A program made the position numbers and the translations under genes. This document shows positions 34,824-43,260 of a DNA stretch of 64,000 nucleotides, piece by piece (position 1 is the first letter of the stretch; the number at the start of each line of letters is the position of its first letter). The stretch comes from an uncultured archaeon (lineage in GTDB: Archaea; Thermoproteota; EX4484-205; JAAOZP01). The stretch spans positions 1-64,000 of the forward strand of contig CALIBN010000006.1 of assembly GCA_938045545.1 (NCBI GenBank). The letters are read 5' to 3'. The notes under the pieces were generated by a model. The model was not told the origin of the DNA. It searched no databases and worked only from the letters and a program-made list of their open reading frames with translations.

Positions 34824-36005
34824 CTATATTGTAAAGCCGAGAAGCAGGAACTTTGCGGCAGCGTACGCGCCTACGAAAAGTATAGCTTTAACCCATTGGA
34901 ACTCATGAACAACCCTGAGCGATATGGCAAAAAGGAGGAACTGCCATATTGATATGGCTATGATTAGAACCTGAACTATCGGGCTAATCTTCTCGTTTAT
35001 AAGGTTGACTAAAGGCCGCGGGTCAGGGCTTTGCGCCACCTCCGTGTAGAAGCTTGAAGAAATCTCGTAGCTTTCCACCTTCATACGCGCATCGTAGACA
35101 TTCAAAGTCACGGTGTACGGTATGGACATGTTTTCTTGAACCGGTGAGACATAGGTGTTGTTCAGGAGCAGGGTTAAGTCAACAGTGAACCTCTTAACGC
35201 AATCCCCTGTGCAGTAGTCTCCGCTGTCAAAAACGTTTTTCATTATCAATGGAGTGTCATAGTTTATACTTGTACCGTTTAACCAAATGCGTTTCATGGT
35301 CTTATTAATTCCCGATAAGGTTACCGCAGCATAAGTAATATTGATTTCTCCTTCAACTATTCTAGTGGTCCCTATTATCGCGCCGGTGCTACTAATCGTA
35401 GCGTTTAACGGGATGTCATAGTAACCTCTGACCCTTATTGTTAAATTGGACTCTTCCCCAACGTAATCCCTTAAACCTATGACTATGTTATCCTCATACT
35501 GTCCTCTCGCAGGATAGCCTACGAGTGTGAGAACCCCTGTTGGAACCGCTGGCGTAGACAGGATCAGTAAAATGATAATCACAAGGCCCAAGACATTGGG
35601 GAAGTGCACATAGCCTGTTACAGAAATGCCCTGTTTAAAGTTTCCATATCCGCCTATAAGTCTTCCGCTCGAGAAAATAAGCAGTAACAGAAGTATGCCG
35701 AACAAGACTATAATTATGTATTGCATCAACCGGAATTGAATAAGACTGTTTACGAAAGAATCTATCTGCCCCGTGTAGAAAGCTGCCGGAATATCCATTT
35801 TCACCCTATAGAAAACATAGTATTGAGCAAAAGTTAATATCACGAGGATCGGCGGGATGACCGCCATTGGAAGAACGCTGGGCGAATCCTTGACTCGGAG
35901 AAACGCTTCCTTCGGATTTATGATTACTAGCAGAATTTGCCTCAGAAAACGACGTGGGGCTGGCGCCTCTTCCTCCTCCTTCAAACCCTCTTGCTCAACA
36001 GACAA
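34824..36005 (-). CDS. Yip1-like membrane protein with large sequon-rich external loop
   Basis: 393 residues from TTG 36005. A Glu/Pro-rich cytoplasmic start is followed by three helices near the N-terminus (FAQYYVFY, IIIVLFGILLLLLIFS, NVLGLVIIILLIL). A 190-residue beta-rich external region comes next, then two last helices (VQVLIIAISIWQFLLFAISL and LFVGAYAAAKFLLLG). The external part carries seven N-x-S/T sequons and a close Cys pair (YCTGDC). Overall it resembles archaeal Yip1-domain proteins split by an insert. TTATTAAAC at 36031-36039 is a TATA box about 30 bases before TTG 36005; an ATG at 36161 would overlap the divergent gene. Confidence 0.72.
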   Translation of the reverse strand: MSVEQEGLKEEEEAPAPRRFLRQILLVIINPKEAFLRVKDSPSVLPMAVIPPILVILTFAQYYVFYRVKMDIPAAFYTGQIDSFVNSLIQFRLMQYIIIVLFGILLLLLIFSSGRLIGGYGNFKQGISVTGYVHFPNVLGLVIIILLILSTPAVPTGVLTLVGYPARGQYEDNIVIGLRDYVGEESNLTIRVRGYYDIPLNATISSTGAIIGTTRIVEGEINITYAAVTLSGINKTMKRIWLNGTSINYDTPLIMKNVFDSGDYCTGDCVKRFTVDLTLLLNNTYVSPVQENMSIPYTVTLNVYDARMKVESYEISSSFYTEVAQSPDPRPLVNLINEKISPIVQVLIIAISIWQFLLFAISLRVVHEFQWVKAILFVGAYAAAKFLLLGFTI

Positions 36006-36030
36006 TTTTGACGGTTCTTCACCGCGGCCA

Positions 36031-36094
36031 TTATTAAACTTTTTAGACGCAGGGTTGCTGGAGCCAGAAAGTAAGCTTCTCGAAAAGTTTATTT
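36031..36094. promoter_or_regulatory. Divergent promoters of the Yip1-like and PriS-like genes
   Basis: TTATTAAAC (36031-36039) directs the leftward gene and AGTTTATTT (36086-36094) the rightward one; each is about 28-32 bases from the start codon. Confidence 0.5.
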
Positions 36095-36117
36095 GAAAAC
36101 TAGCGTAGAAAAACTGT

Positions 36118-37473
36118 GTGTCAGCGCCTAGTCGCCAAAATAGTGTCGATTGGATTTTCAAGTATTACTCTCAACCGAGGGTCATAGAGGATCTTTTAGA
36201 TTATGGTAGAAACAGGTGGATAGCTGTCGAAGGCAACTCCAAGGGAAGAGTCTTCATAAGGCATGGTAGAGACGGCTCGCCCCTTAGATTCGAGGATTCA
36301 AGCAGCGTAATCAGGCTGCTTAAAGAATTCTGGTTTGTTAAGCCTAGGTCTTTCTACGGCTCGGCTAACAAATACGGTAGGCTTTCGGCGAACGAGGACT
36401 TAGAGGATGTCTCCAACATTCTCCGTTCGACTCCAACCTGGGATGTTGACAACAGCGTTGAAAAGTGGCGCGAAACCCTGGCTGTTTGCAGGCTGATAGT
36501 TGAAACGCTTGAGAAGGAGAACGTTGTGAAGTCAGTGTATCTCAAGTGGAGTGGGAGAGGGTGTCATGTGCATGTTTCTGAAGAAGCTTTTTCCAGGGAG
36601 TTTCTTAAAAAGCATCATCCTCTTGACGCTGCTTTCGCGGTAGTCGAGTACGTCACCAGGATTGTTAAGCCTAGGCTTAATGCTCTAGCTGCCGGCGCCA
36701 AGGTTGAGAACAAGATGGATTTGAAACGGGTTTTCACGCTTCCGCTCTCGCTCCACAGGAAGCTGGACTCCGCATGCGTCTGCTTCAAACCCGATGAGAT
36801 CAACGTCTTTGATCTCTCATGGGTGGACCCTAGAAACTTTAAGCATAAACCCGCCTACAAGGATTTTGAAGCGGGAGAGGCAGACGGGCTTGCTGAAAAA
36901 GCTTTATCTTCCGTCGGAGGGTATTTCAAAAGGGTGGCTCCGATGTCTTCCAGCAGAGTTGGCAGCAGGAAGGATGAGGCACCTAGGCTTGGAAGGTTCC
37001 AGGTTATGGCGTTGCTGCAGGCTGCCCGATGCTTCCTTTTAACCGGGGACATTGAGAAATCCAAGTCTTTCGGTTTAAACAGGGCAATATTCTACGCTTG
37101 GGCTAAGCATAGAGGGGTTGAGGCAAAGAAGCCTCCTGGCGGAAGAGGAGTTGTAAAGCATGAAAAACGGGTGGGGGAGGTGAATATGTTCTATTTGGGG
37201 AACGAGGCGGCCTACTTGTCTGACGACGGGTGGCTTACAATAGGTGACGCTAAGCAGACTCCGCAGGACTATGATGCCCAGATAGCCAAGAGGATAAACA
37301 GCGTCATTCCCTATGAGGAGGCTTGGAGGAGAGCCCTTGAATACATTGGAAGATTCCCGCGAGAGACTCTGCTTGACCAACAGAAGTTTTTCAACCAGGT
37401 TTACAAGCCTGTGAGAGACTCGTTTATCGAAACAGTCTACAGAAGGGAAACCGGCTCAGGAAGCAGCGTTTAG
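36118..37473 (+). CDS. PriS-like archaeo-eukaryotic primase (AEP) family protein
   Basis: A 451-residue protein. The catalytic metal pair is D109 and D111 (TWDVDN). The SxH-type motif is SGRGCHVHV at 145-153, and the third element is MDLKRVFTLPLSLHRKLD at 200-217. Upstream YYSQPRV and RSFYGSANKYG align with replicative PriS blocks. The N-terminus lacks the usual REF motif and the C-terminal 180 residues (about 270-451) are extra. It is therefore a PriS-like paralogue or divergent primase, not clearly the replicative subunit. No PriL is visible here. GTG start with a TATA box 28 bases upstream. Confidence 0.75.
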   Translation: MSAPSRQNSVDWIFKYYSQPRVIEDLLDYGRNRWIAVEGNSKGRVFIRHGRDGSPLRFEDSSSVIRLLKEFWFVKPRSFYGSANKYGRLSANEDLEDVSNILRSTPTWDVDNSVEKWRETLAVCRLIVETLEKENVVKSVYLKWSGRGCHVHVSEEAFSREFLKKHHPLDAAFAVVEYVTRIVKPRLNALAAGAKVENKMDLKRVFTLPLSLHRKLDSACVCFKPDEINVFDLSWVDPRNFKHKPAYKDFEAGEADGLAEKALSSVGGYFKRVAPMSSSRVGSRKDEAPRLGRFQVMALLQAARCFLLTGDIEKSKSFGLNRAIFYAWAKHRGVEAKKPPGGRGVVKHEKRVGEVNMFYLGNEAAYLSDDGWLTIGDAKQTPQDYDAQIAKRINSVIPYEEAWRRALEYIGRFPRETLLDQQKFFNQVYKPVRDSFIETVYRRETGSGSSV

Positions 37474-37496
37474 AAAGTTAAACAAAAGCACTAAAT

Positions 37497-38813
37497 CTAA
37501 TCGTTATTTTTAGCGATTTTCCTTAACGGGTCTGTTTCCACGTATTTTATTAGTATTAGCAGGCAGGGGATTAATGTTACTGAGGACACTGGGCCCCATA
37601 GCAGTAGCCCCATAGAGTAGGTCTGACCCTGGGCAGGGGGCAGGTCTGCCAGGATGCCGGAAATGTAGCGGGCTAAGGCTTGCAGTATGTTCAACGGCAC
37701 GCTGACTAAGCCCACGTAGCTGCCTGCACGGGCCTCCCTCTTCGTGACCTCGTCTTCCTGCGCCATGTCTGCTGTAACAGGGTTCGGCAAGAGGTACCAG
37801 CCTGAGATCCCTGCTCCGACGAACGCGACAAACAGGACTGCTTGAACCATGCGGGGGACAGGGTCTAGGGCTGGCTGGCCGAAGACTAATGTGAGGGGCA
37901 GGAAGACCACAAGGATCATTAGAGATGTTACCAGCGGCTTCTTCTTCCCGGTTCTCCTCGCTATCCTGGCCCATACGAAGAAAAGCACTATTGTTAGAAG
38001 GAGCATTAGGCCTCCTGCCATCATGTACTCAACATCCCCTAGGCCCAGAACCCTCTGCAAATAGCTTATAACTAGGCTTGCTAGAACAGCTGTTGGAATC
38101 GACATGGCTCCTTGGAGGGCAAGCCACGCCCTGTAGTTCCTGTTGCTCCAAAGTATTGACAGCTCTCTTCGCACATCCGGCTTCGGAATAGGCTTCTCCT
38201 CCTCCCTTATAGTTAAGACAGCCGGCATGTATAATGCTATTTCTAAAACAGCTAGGCCAAGTAGCAAACCCAGATAGGAGAAGGAGCCGGTTTTCAGAAG
38301 GGAAGGAAGCAGGAAGCCAACAGGTATCCCGACGACCTGCGCCATCATGCCGAAAATATTTTGATACGCTGAAACGATTACTCGTTCTTCAGGGCTAACG
38401 ATTTCCGCAAGCCACGCCATATAGGGTGTGCTTAGAAGCCCGTAGCTCATGTTCGCAAGGCTAAGGAAAAAAGTCGCGTAAGCGAATAACTGTGCCTCAT
38501 CGGAAACCGATATGAAGTAGCTTGGCATGAATATCATTATCGTTGAGAAAGCTAGAAGCAGACTCCCCGCTAAAACGTATTGCCGCCTTCTACCCCATCT
38601 TCTCGACTTGGTCACGTCACTCAGATAGCCAAAGTACCAGCCGAAAAAGGCTATGACAAGCTTTCCGGTGGCGAAGGCAACACCTGTTAAAAACCCGCTT
38701 AGCTTAAGAAAATCCCAGTAGAACCAGAATGTTGCGAGATCTATGAGAGACAACAGGATGGAGGACCCAAGCCTCCCCATAGCGTAAATCAGCTTTCCCC
38801 TCCCAGTTAACAA
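37497..38813 (-). CDS. GPH-family sugar:cation symporter (MFS)
   Basis: A 438-residue transporter with 12 predicted helices and the MelB/GPH signature features. It begins with RGKLIYAMGRLGSSIL, then FWFYWDFLKLSG, and a DVTKSRRWGRRRQYV cytoplasmic loop after helix 2. STPYMAWLAEIVSPEERV is the conserved loop of this family. Substrates are oligosaccharides or glycosides with Na+ or H+. The TTG start is the first available. It ends 23 bases from the convergent PriS-like gene. Confidence 0.88.
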   Translation of the reverse strand: MLTGRGKLIYAMGRLGSSILLSLIDLATFWFYWDFLKLSGFLTGVAFATGKLVIAFFGWYFGYLSDVTKSRRWGRRRQYVLAGSLLLAFSTIMIFMPSYFISVSDEAQLFAYATFFLSLANMSYGLLSTPYMAWLAEIVSPEERVIVSAYQNIFGMMAQVVGIPVGFLLPSLLKTGSFSYLGLLLGLAVLEIALYMPAVLTIREEEKPIPKPDVRRELSILWSNRNYRAWLALQGAMSIPTAVLASLVISYLQRVLGLGDVEYMMAGGLMLLLTIVLFFVWARIARRTGKKKPLVTSLMILVVFLPLTLVFGQPALDPVPRMVQAVLFVAFVGAGISGWYLLPNPVTADMAQEDEVTKREARAGSYVGLVSVPLNILQALARYISGILADLPPAQGQTYSMGLLLWGPVSSVTLIPCLLILIKYVETDPLRKIAKNND

Positions 38814-38986
38814 CCGTGATTCACAACTGTGATGGACTGCAACACATGTATAAATGTTTTTGCAAACTGGTTATAAGCCAGCTGAGAGCTGGGGAACACG
38901 TATCCTTCGGAAATGACTTTTCGAAATCACATTTTGAGAGCCATTTTTAAATACTGTTAAGGCTTTTTAAAGCTGGTGGATGGAAA

Positions 38987-39613
38987 GTGAGGATTGAGCC
39001 TAGGAAAACTGTGGAAATAGACGTTTTAGAGGAAGACCTGTTCGTCGGAGAAGGTTCAACCATCAAGGCGAAGACAGGTGAAATGATCATTGTGAAAGGA
39101 GTTGTGGAGTTTGAGGGGGATTGTAATATCCTTTCCAGCTTACGTGCTTCCGGCCTCCGCCTCAAAGACGAGGGGAGGATTAAAGTTCAGGGCGACCTTA
39201 TCGTAGAGGGGTCCATCGACCTCGAGGACGGGGAGCTGTGGGTAAGCGGGAGGCTTGAGGCTCAAGACGTGGACGTCGGAAAGATGGTCAAGGTGGGCAA
39301 GGGCCTGAGATGCTCGGAAATAAGCGTCGGAGGAGCTTTAGAAGCCATGGGCAACGTAGAAGCTGAGAGAATAGATGTGGGGGGAAGGGCCTCTATTCAA
39401 GGAAACGTGAAGGGACGTGACCTCAACGTAGGGGGAGCCCTAACCGTTAAGGGTTTAACGGAGCTTGAAAGCCTTGACGTGGGCGGCATGGCGAGGATCA
39501 GCGGCGGGAGAATACTCAATATAAGCGTCGGAGGATCCTTCGAGTCGACCGGAAAACTGTCCTTCGAGGAGTTGGATGTTGGAGGAGTTGCGAAGTTAAA
39601 GGCGGTGGGTTGA
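38987..39613 (+). CDS. Bactofilin-like beta-helix repeat protein, first of a pair
   Basis: 208 residues made mostly of 16-17-residue repeats with a VGG core (ISVGGALEAMGNVEAER, IDVGGRASIQGNVKGRD and so on). This predicts a right-handed beta helix like polymer-forming cytoskeletal proteins (bactofilins). The N-terminal 90 residues are looser strand repeats without VGG. It ends with GVAKLKAVG and a TGA, one base before the start of the next gene, which continues the same repeats in another frame. The GTG at 38987 is preferred because the upstream ATG leads to an early stop. Confidence 0.78.
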   Translation: MRIEPRKTVEIDVLEEDLFVGEGSTIKAKTGEMIIVKGVVEFEGDCNILSSLRASGLRLKDEGRIKVQGDLIVEGSIDLEDGELWVSGRLEAQDVDVGKMVKVGKGLRCSEISVGGALEAMGNVEAERIDVGGRASIQGNVKGRDLNVGGALTVKGLTELESLDVGGMARISGGRILNISVGGSFESTGKLSFEELDVGGVAKLKAVG

Positions 39614-39614
39614 G

Positions 39615-40217
39615 ATGGAAATAAAGGGTTCTCGCATTTCGGTGGGCGGTAGTCTAAGGGTTGAGGGGGACGCGGAGATCGACGAAGTAGAGGTAGGAGG
39701 GACAATCAAGGTTGAGGGTTTCATAAAGGCGAAGAGGATTGAGGTTGGAGGAGCGCTAAGTGTTGATGGGAATGCCTCCGTGGAAAACAGGCTGGAGGTG
39801 GGCGGGGTAGCGAAGGTGAGCGGGGAGCTGAAAGCCGGCATAGTCGAAGTGGGCGGCGCTTTGAAGGCTGACGTCCTTTTCGCTGAGGTCGCGAAAGTCG
39901 GCGGGAGGGTTGAGACCAGAAGGGGCTCAAGGGTCAGGACGTTCGAAATAGGGAAGAAGGGGGAGGTTATAGGCCCGATCGTCGCGGAGAACGTCAAAAT
40001 AGGCCGTAAGGCGAGCGTTGAGGACATCTACGCCGACCGGCTTGAACTCGGAGAAGATTCTTCCGCCCGCAACGTCTACGCGAGGGAAGCATATTTGAGA
40101 GAGGGATGCGAGGTCACGGGGGAGCTCCTTTACGTCGATAAGCTGGAATTGGGGAGAAACGTCAAAACGTATTCCGAGCCTCGAAAGGTGGAGAAGCTGC
40201 CCGAGCCCTCCACTTAG
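39615..40217 (+). CDS. Bactofilin-like beta-helix repeat protein, second of a pair
   Basis: 200 residues starting ATG 39615 right after the previous TGA. Repeats with VGG continue (ISVGGSLRVEGDAEIDE, VEVGGTIKVEGFIKAKR, IEVGGALSVDG), later drifting to IGKK, IGRK and LGED forms, and the tail is Pro-rich (EPRKVEKLPEPST). It may be a second filament subunit or the second half of a single 410-residue gene split by a one-base change. No membrane anchor is seen. A small winged-helix gene follows. Confidence 0.78.
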   Translation: MEIKGSRISVGGSLRVEGDAEIDEVEVGGTIKVEGFIKAKRIEVGGALSVDGNASVENRLEVGGVAKVSGELKAGIVEVGGALKADVLFAEVAKVGGRVETRRGSRVRTFEIGKKGEVIGPIVAENVKIGRKASVEDIYADRLELGEDSSARNVYAREAYLREGCEVTGELLYVDKLELGRNVKTYSEPRKVEKLPEPST

Positions 40218-40255
40218 AGCCCCCTATAGTTACAACTAGAATATGGTGGAAACGC

Positions 40256-40516
40256 ATGGGCAGGCCCAAGAGGCATAGGCTCCAACTGTATGCGGATATC
40301 CTCAGGGTCCTGAGGGTCTATGAGGGGGGCTGCGGGATAACGAGGCTATCGTACGGGGCCAACATGCCCCTGGACAGGGCTAAGAGGCTCGTTGGAGAGC
40401 TGATTTCTCACGGTTTGATAGGTAGAAGGACCGATGACCCGAGAATATTCGTCTTAACAACCAGGGGAATGGAATTCCTGAATGCCTTCGACAAGCTTGC
40501 AATGTTCCTCGAATAA
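40256..40516 (+). CDS. Small winged-helix protein
   Basis: An 86-residue protein matching short archaeal winged-helix regulators (HTH_45-like). YADILRVLRVYEGGCGITRLSY is the first helices, ANMPLDRAKRLVGELISHGLI the recognition helix, and RIFVLTTRGMEFLNAF the wing and last helix. It lies 38 bases after the beta-helix pair on the same strand, so it may belong to that operon or regulate it. Target unknown. Confidence 0.78.
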   Translation: MGRPKRHRLQLYADILRVLRVYEGGCGITRLSYGANMPLDRAKRLVGELISHGLIGRRTDDPRIFVLTTRGMEFLNAFDKLAMFLE

Positions 40517-40616
40517 CTCTGAACCCAATACAACGCTTGAAAGGACAGCGTGGTTCAGATCGAGGGGAATGGCAAGACTTATTTAGTCATCATTACCGCC
40601 TGGTCAAGAAGGAAAA

Positions 40617-41960
40617 ATGTCCGTGCTTACGGATGGGATGAAGGCAGCCGAAAAACTCCTCCGCGAATGGAGGGGGGAATCGTACGTGTTTGGGGAGAAC
40701 GTACTGAACAGGGTCGGAAGTCTCGCGAAAGAATATGGGGACTATGCCCTCGTAGTGGCGTCGAGCGCCAACCCCTGGATTCAAAAACTGCTGGCAAAGG
40801 TTTCTGACTCCCTTAATGAGCAGGGGGTTAAGCATGATGTTGTGCTGGGCTCCAGGCCCAACTCTCCCTTGGCAGACCTTTACAGGATAGCTTACCATGC
40901 TGCACTATACAGGCCCAAGAGCATTATTGCACTGGGAGGAGGAAGCACGATAGACGCCGTCAAGGCTGCAAGCGTGCTGGCCACCTATTCGCCTGCTGAA
41001 GTGAGCCGCACATTGGGAGTAAGCTGGGATAAGGCTTGCACAATAGAGCCGTATTTCGGCACAGGTCTCGTCACCATGATGAAGAAGGCGACGGGCAGGG
41101 ACATCATGCCGGTTATTGCGGTGCAAACAGCCTCAGGCTCAGCCTCCCACCTGACCAAGTATTCGAACATAACTGACCCCGTGGCTGGGCAGAAGAAGCT
41201 GATCGTAGACGAGGCCATAGTTCCGAAAAAGGCTGTCTTCGACTACCTCGCGACGCTCGGTGCGCCAAGGGATCTAACTGTCGACGGGGCTCTCGACGGC
41301 ATTTCCCACATCTGGGAAGTATTCATGGGGGCAACTGGCAAAGACTACTACGGCAGGATAAAGGAGATCGCTCAGATTGGAATAAGGCTCATAGTGAACA
41401 GCCTTAGGCAAGCCGTAGAGAGGAACGATTTGAAGGCTAGGGTTGCCCTCGGACTCGGGACCGATCTTGGAGGATACGCTATAATGATTGGTGGAACAAG
41501 TGGTCCTCATCTCGGTAGTTTCTCGCTAGTCGACGTCCTGACGCACGGTAGGGCGTGCGCGATTCTCAACCCTTACTACACAGTGTTCTTCGCCGACAGG
41601 ATAGAGGATCAGCTTACAACTATCGCTCCAATACTTAGAGACGCAGGCCTCATAAGTGAGGACCCGCATGTTCTTAAGGGTAGAAAGCTGGCTGAAACCG
41701 TGGCTAAGGGCTTCCTCTCTTTCTACAGGTCTCTAGGGATTCCAACTACGTTGAAGGAGGCTGGGGCTTCAAGGCTGCACCTGGAACGCATGATGCTTGC
41801 GGCAAAAGACCCGCAGCTCAAGATGAAGCTGCTTAACATGCCAATACCATTAGACCCTGAAAGAGGAGATATAGAGAGATACATGAGAGGAATATTGGAG
41901 GCAGCGTTCACAGGAGACCTTAGCCTAATAAGCAGTATGACCCTAGCTAGGCTCAGTTAA
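40617..41960 (+). CDS. Iron-containing alcohol dehydrogenase
   Basis: A 447-residue Fe-ADH superfamily protein. The NAD-binding motif is GGGSTIDAVKAASVL. The metal site is probably D in VDGALDGISH, H in the same segment, H in GTSGPHLGSF and H in LTHGRACAILNPYY, which correspond to the DHHH of the family. Substrates of archaeal relatives vary (butanol, lactaldehyde, glycerol-1-phosphate-like) and cannot be chosen here. TTATTTAG about 38 bases upstream may be its TATA box. Confidence 0.88.
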   Translation: MSVLTDGMKAAEKLLREWRGESYVFGENVLNRVGSLAKEYGDYALVVASSANPWIQKLLAKVSDSLNEQGVKHDVVLGSRPNSPLADLYRIAYHAALYRPKSIIALGGGSTIDAVKAASVLATYSPAEVSRTLGVSWDKACTIEPYFGTGLVTMMKKATGRDIMPVIAVQTASGSASHLTKYSNITDPVAGQKKLIVDEAIVPKKAVFDYLATLGAPRDLTVDGALDGISHIWEVFMGATGKDYYGRIKEIAQIGIRLIVNSLRQAVERNDLKARVALGLGTDLGGYAIMIGGTSGPHLGSFSLVDVLTHGRACAILNPYYTVFFADRIEDQLTTIAPILRDAGLISEDPHVLKGRKLAETVAKGFLSFYRSLGIPTTLKEAGASRLHLERMMLAAKDPQLKMKLLNMPIPLDPERGDIERYMRGILEAAFTGDLSLISSMTLARLS

Positions 41961-42092
41961 TAGAGCATTTGGCGTATTGAACCACCTTAAACCAGCCTTA
42001 TGCCTGTTAAAACCGGGTGCCGACAGTAATGCTTAATAGTTAAATAATATTTCCAGACATGAACAGCCCTGACGGAGTTTGCAAGAATACCT

Positions 42093-43103
42093 GTGATCGA
42101 CTGCCACATGCATGTAACAAGCATCCAGGAGACCAGTAACGTTCTCCAAATAGTTTCCGAGGCGGGTTTCCACAGAACATCCCTCTTAAGCATTATAGAT
42201 GATAAGAGGGTTAATTTTAACCCTGAAGTATTGTTTCTAAAGGCTTTACACCCGGAAATGTTCTACGCTTTCGGAAGCCTTGACTACTCTTTCGTTTTCA
42301 CAGGCAGCCAGCCTCAACCGCTTCGCGACCAGGTGGACAGGCTTCTAAACATCGGGTTTGACGGGGTTAAAATGGTTGAGGGGAAACCTGTTTGCAGGAA
42401 AATTTTGAAAATCAGGTTTGACGACCCTTTCTACGAGGATTATTTTGCACGCCTCGAAGAGACTGGGCTTCCCCTGCTTTTTCACGTCGCCGACCCCGAG
42501 GAATTCTGGGATCCCGTGAAAGTTCCGGTTTGGGCTAAGGAGCAAGGCTGGTTTTACGACCAGACTTATCCTCCGAAACAACAGTTCTACGAAGAGGTTG
42601 ACACCGTCTTAGAGAAGCATCCCGGTTTAAAAGTCGTATTCGCGCATTTCTATTTTCTTTCTGCAGACATAGCGGCAGCCTCAAGCTTCCTAGAGAAATA
42701 TAAGAATGTTCATTTCGACCTGACTCCGGGAATAGAGATGTATCATAATTTTTCGATGAAAAGAGAGGCTTGGCGGGGATTCTTCGTAAAATACGAGGAT
42801 AGGATTCTTTTCGGCACTGATATTTTCGGCGGCGAGAGGGTTGAAAGCGCTTTAGCTAAGGTTCAGCTGGTCAGGGGGTTTCTGGAAACCGATGAAGGGT
42901 TAAATCTGCCGAGGCATACTTTGGAGAAAGTATATTGTTCGAATTTCCAGAGAATCGTAGGCCCCAGGCCGAGAAAGCTCGATTTCGACCTTGCTGTAGA
43001 AGAGTGTGGAAGACTAGCTAGGGAGGAAGCACTTCTAAGCTCGCGGCCTCTGGAAGAAACCGTTGCTTGGACTGTTGCCGGAAAAATAAGGAGCCTAGCC
43101 TGA
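42093..43103 (+). CDS. Amidohydrolase-2-type metal-dependent hydrolase
   Basis: A 336-residue TIM-barrel hydrolase. The first metal motif HMH is at residues 5-7 (IDCHMHV). Strand-end residues are K in GVKMVEGKP, H in LLFHVADPEE, H in VVFAHFYF and D in ILFGTDIF, all as in PF04909 amidohydrolases and decarboxylases. Substrate unknown. GTG 42093 is the only start after an in-frame TGA at 42060-42062. A TTAAATAATATT TATA-like element near 42036-42048 would give a leader of about 20 bases. Confidence 0.85.
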   Translation: MIDCHMHVTSIQETSNVLQIVSEAGFHRTSLLSIIDDKRVNFNPEVLFLKALHPEMFYAFGSLDYSFVFTGSQPQPLRDQVDRLLNIGFDGVKMVEGKPVCRKILKIRFDDPFYEDYFARLEETGLPLLFHVADPEEFWDPVKVPVWAKEQGWFYDQTYPPKQQFYEEVDTVLEKHPGLKVVFAHFYFLSADIAAASSFLEKYKNVHFDLTPGIEMYHNFSMKREAWRGFFVKYEDRILFGTDIFGGERVESALAKVQLVRGFLETDEGLNLPRHTLEKVYCSNFQRIVGPRPRKLDFDLAVEECGRLAREEALLSSRPLEETVAWTVAGKIRSLA

Positions 43104-43260
43104 TCTCAACAATCTCTTCCAACGATTCAGCGGGAACCCGCATAATAGATTTTCAAGGCCATTGAATGTGCTGCGGACAACAGCAAACAGTATGCTGAAC
43201 CCTAGCATAGTGTTTTCCTCAGTCAAGGTTAATATTCCGGTGTAGTGTCTAATCTACGGG

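Noticed and set aside
39200-40100. Repetitive DNA that could suggest a tandem repeat array or CRISPR
   Set aside because: The repetition is at protein level (VGG beta-helix repeats) with variable codons; no constant repeat and spacer structure is present.
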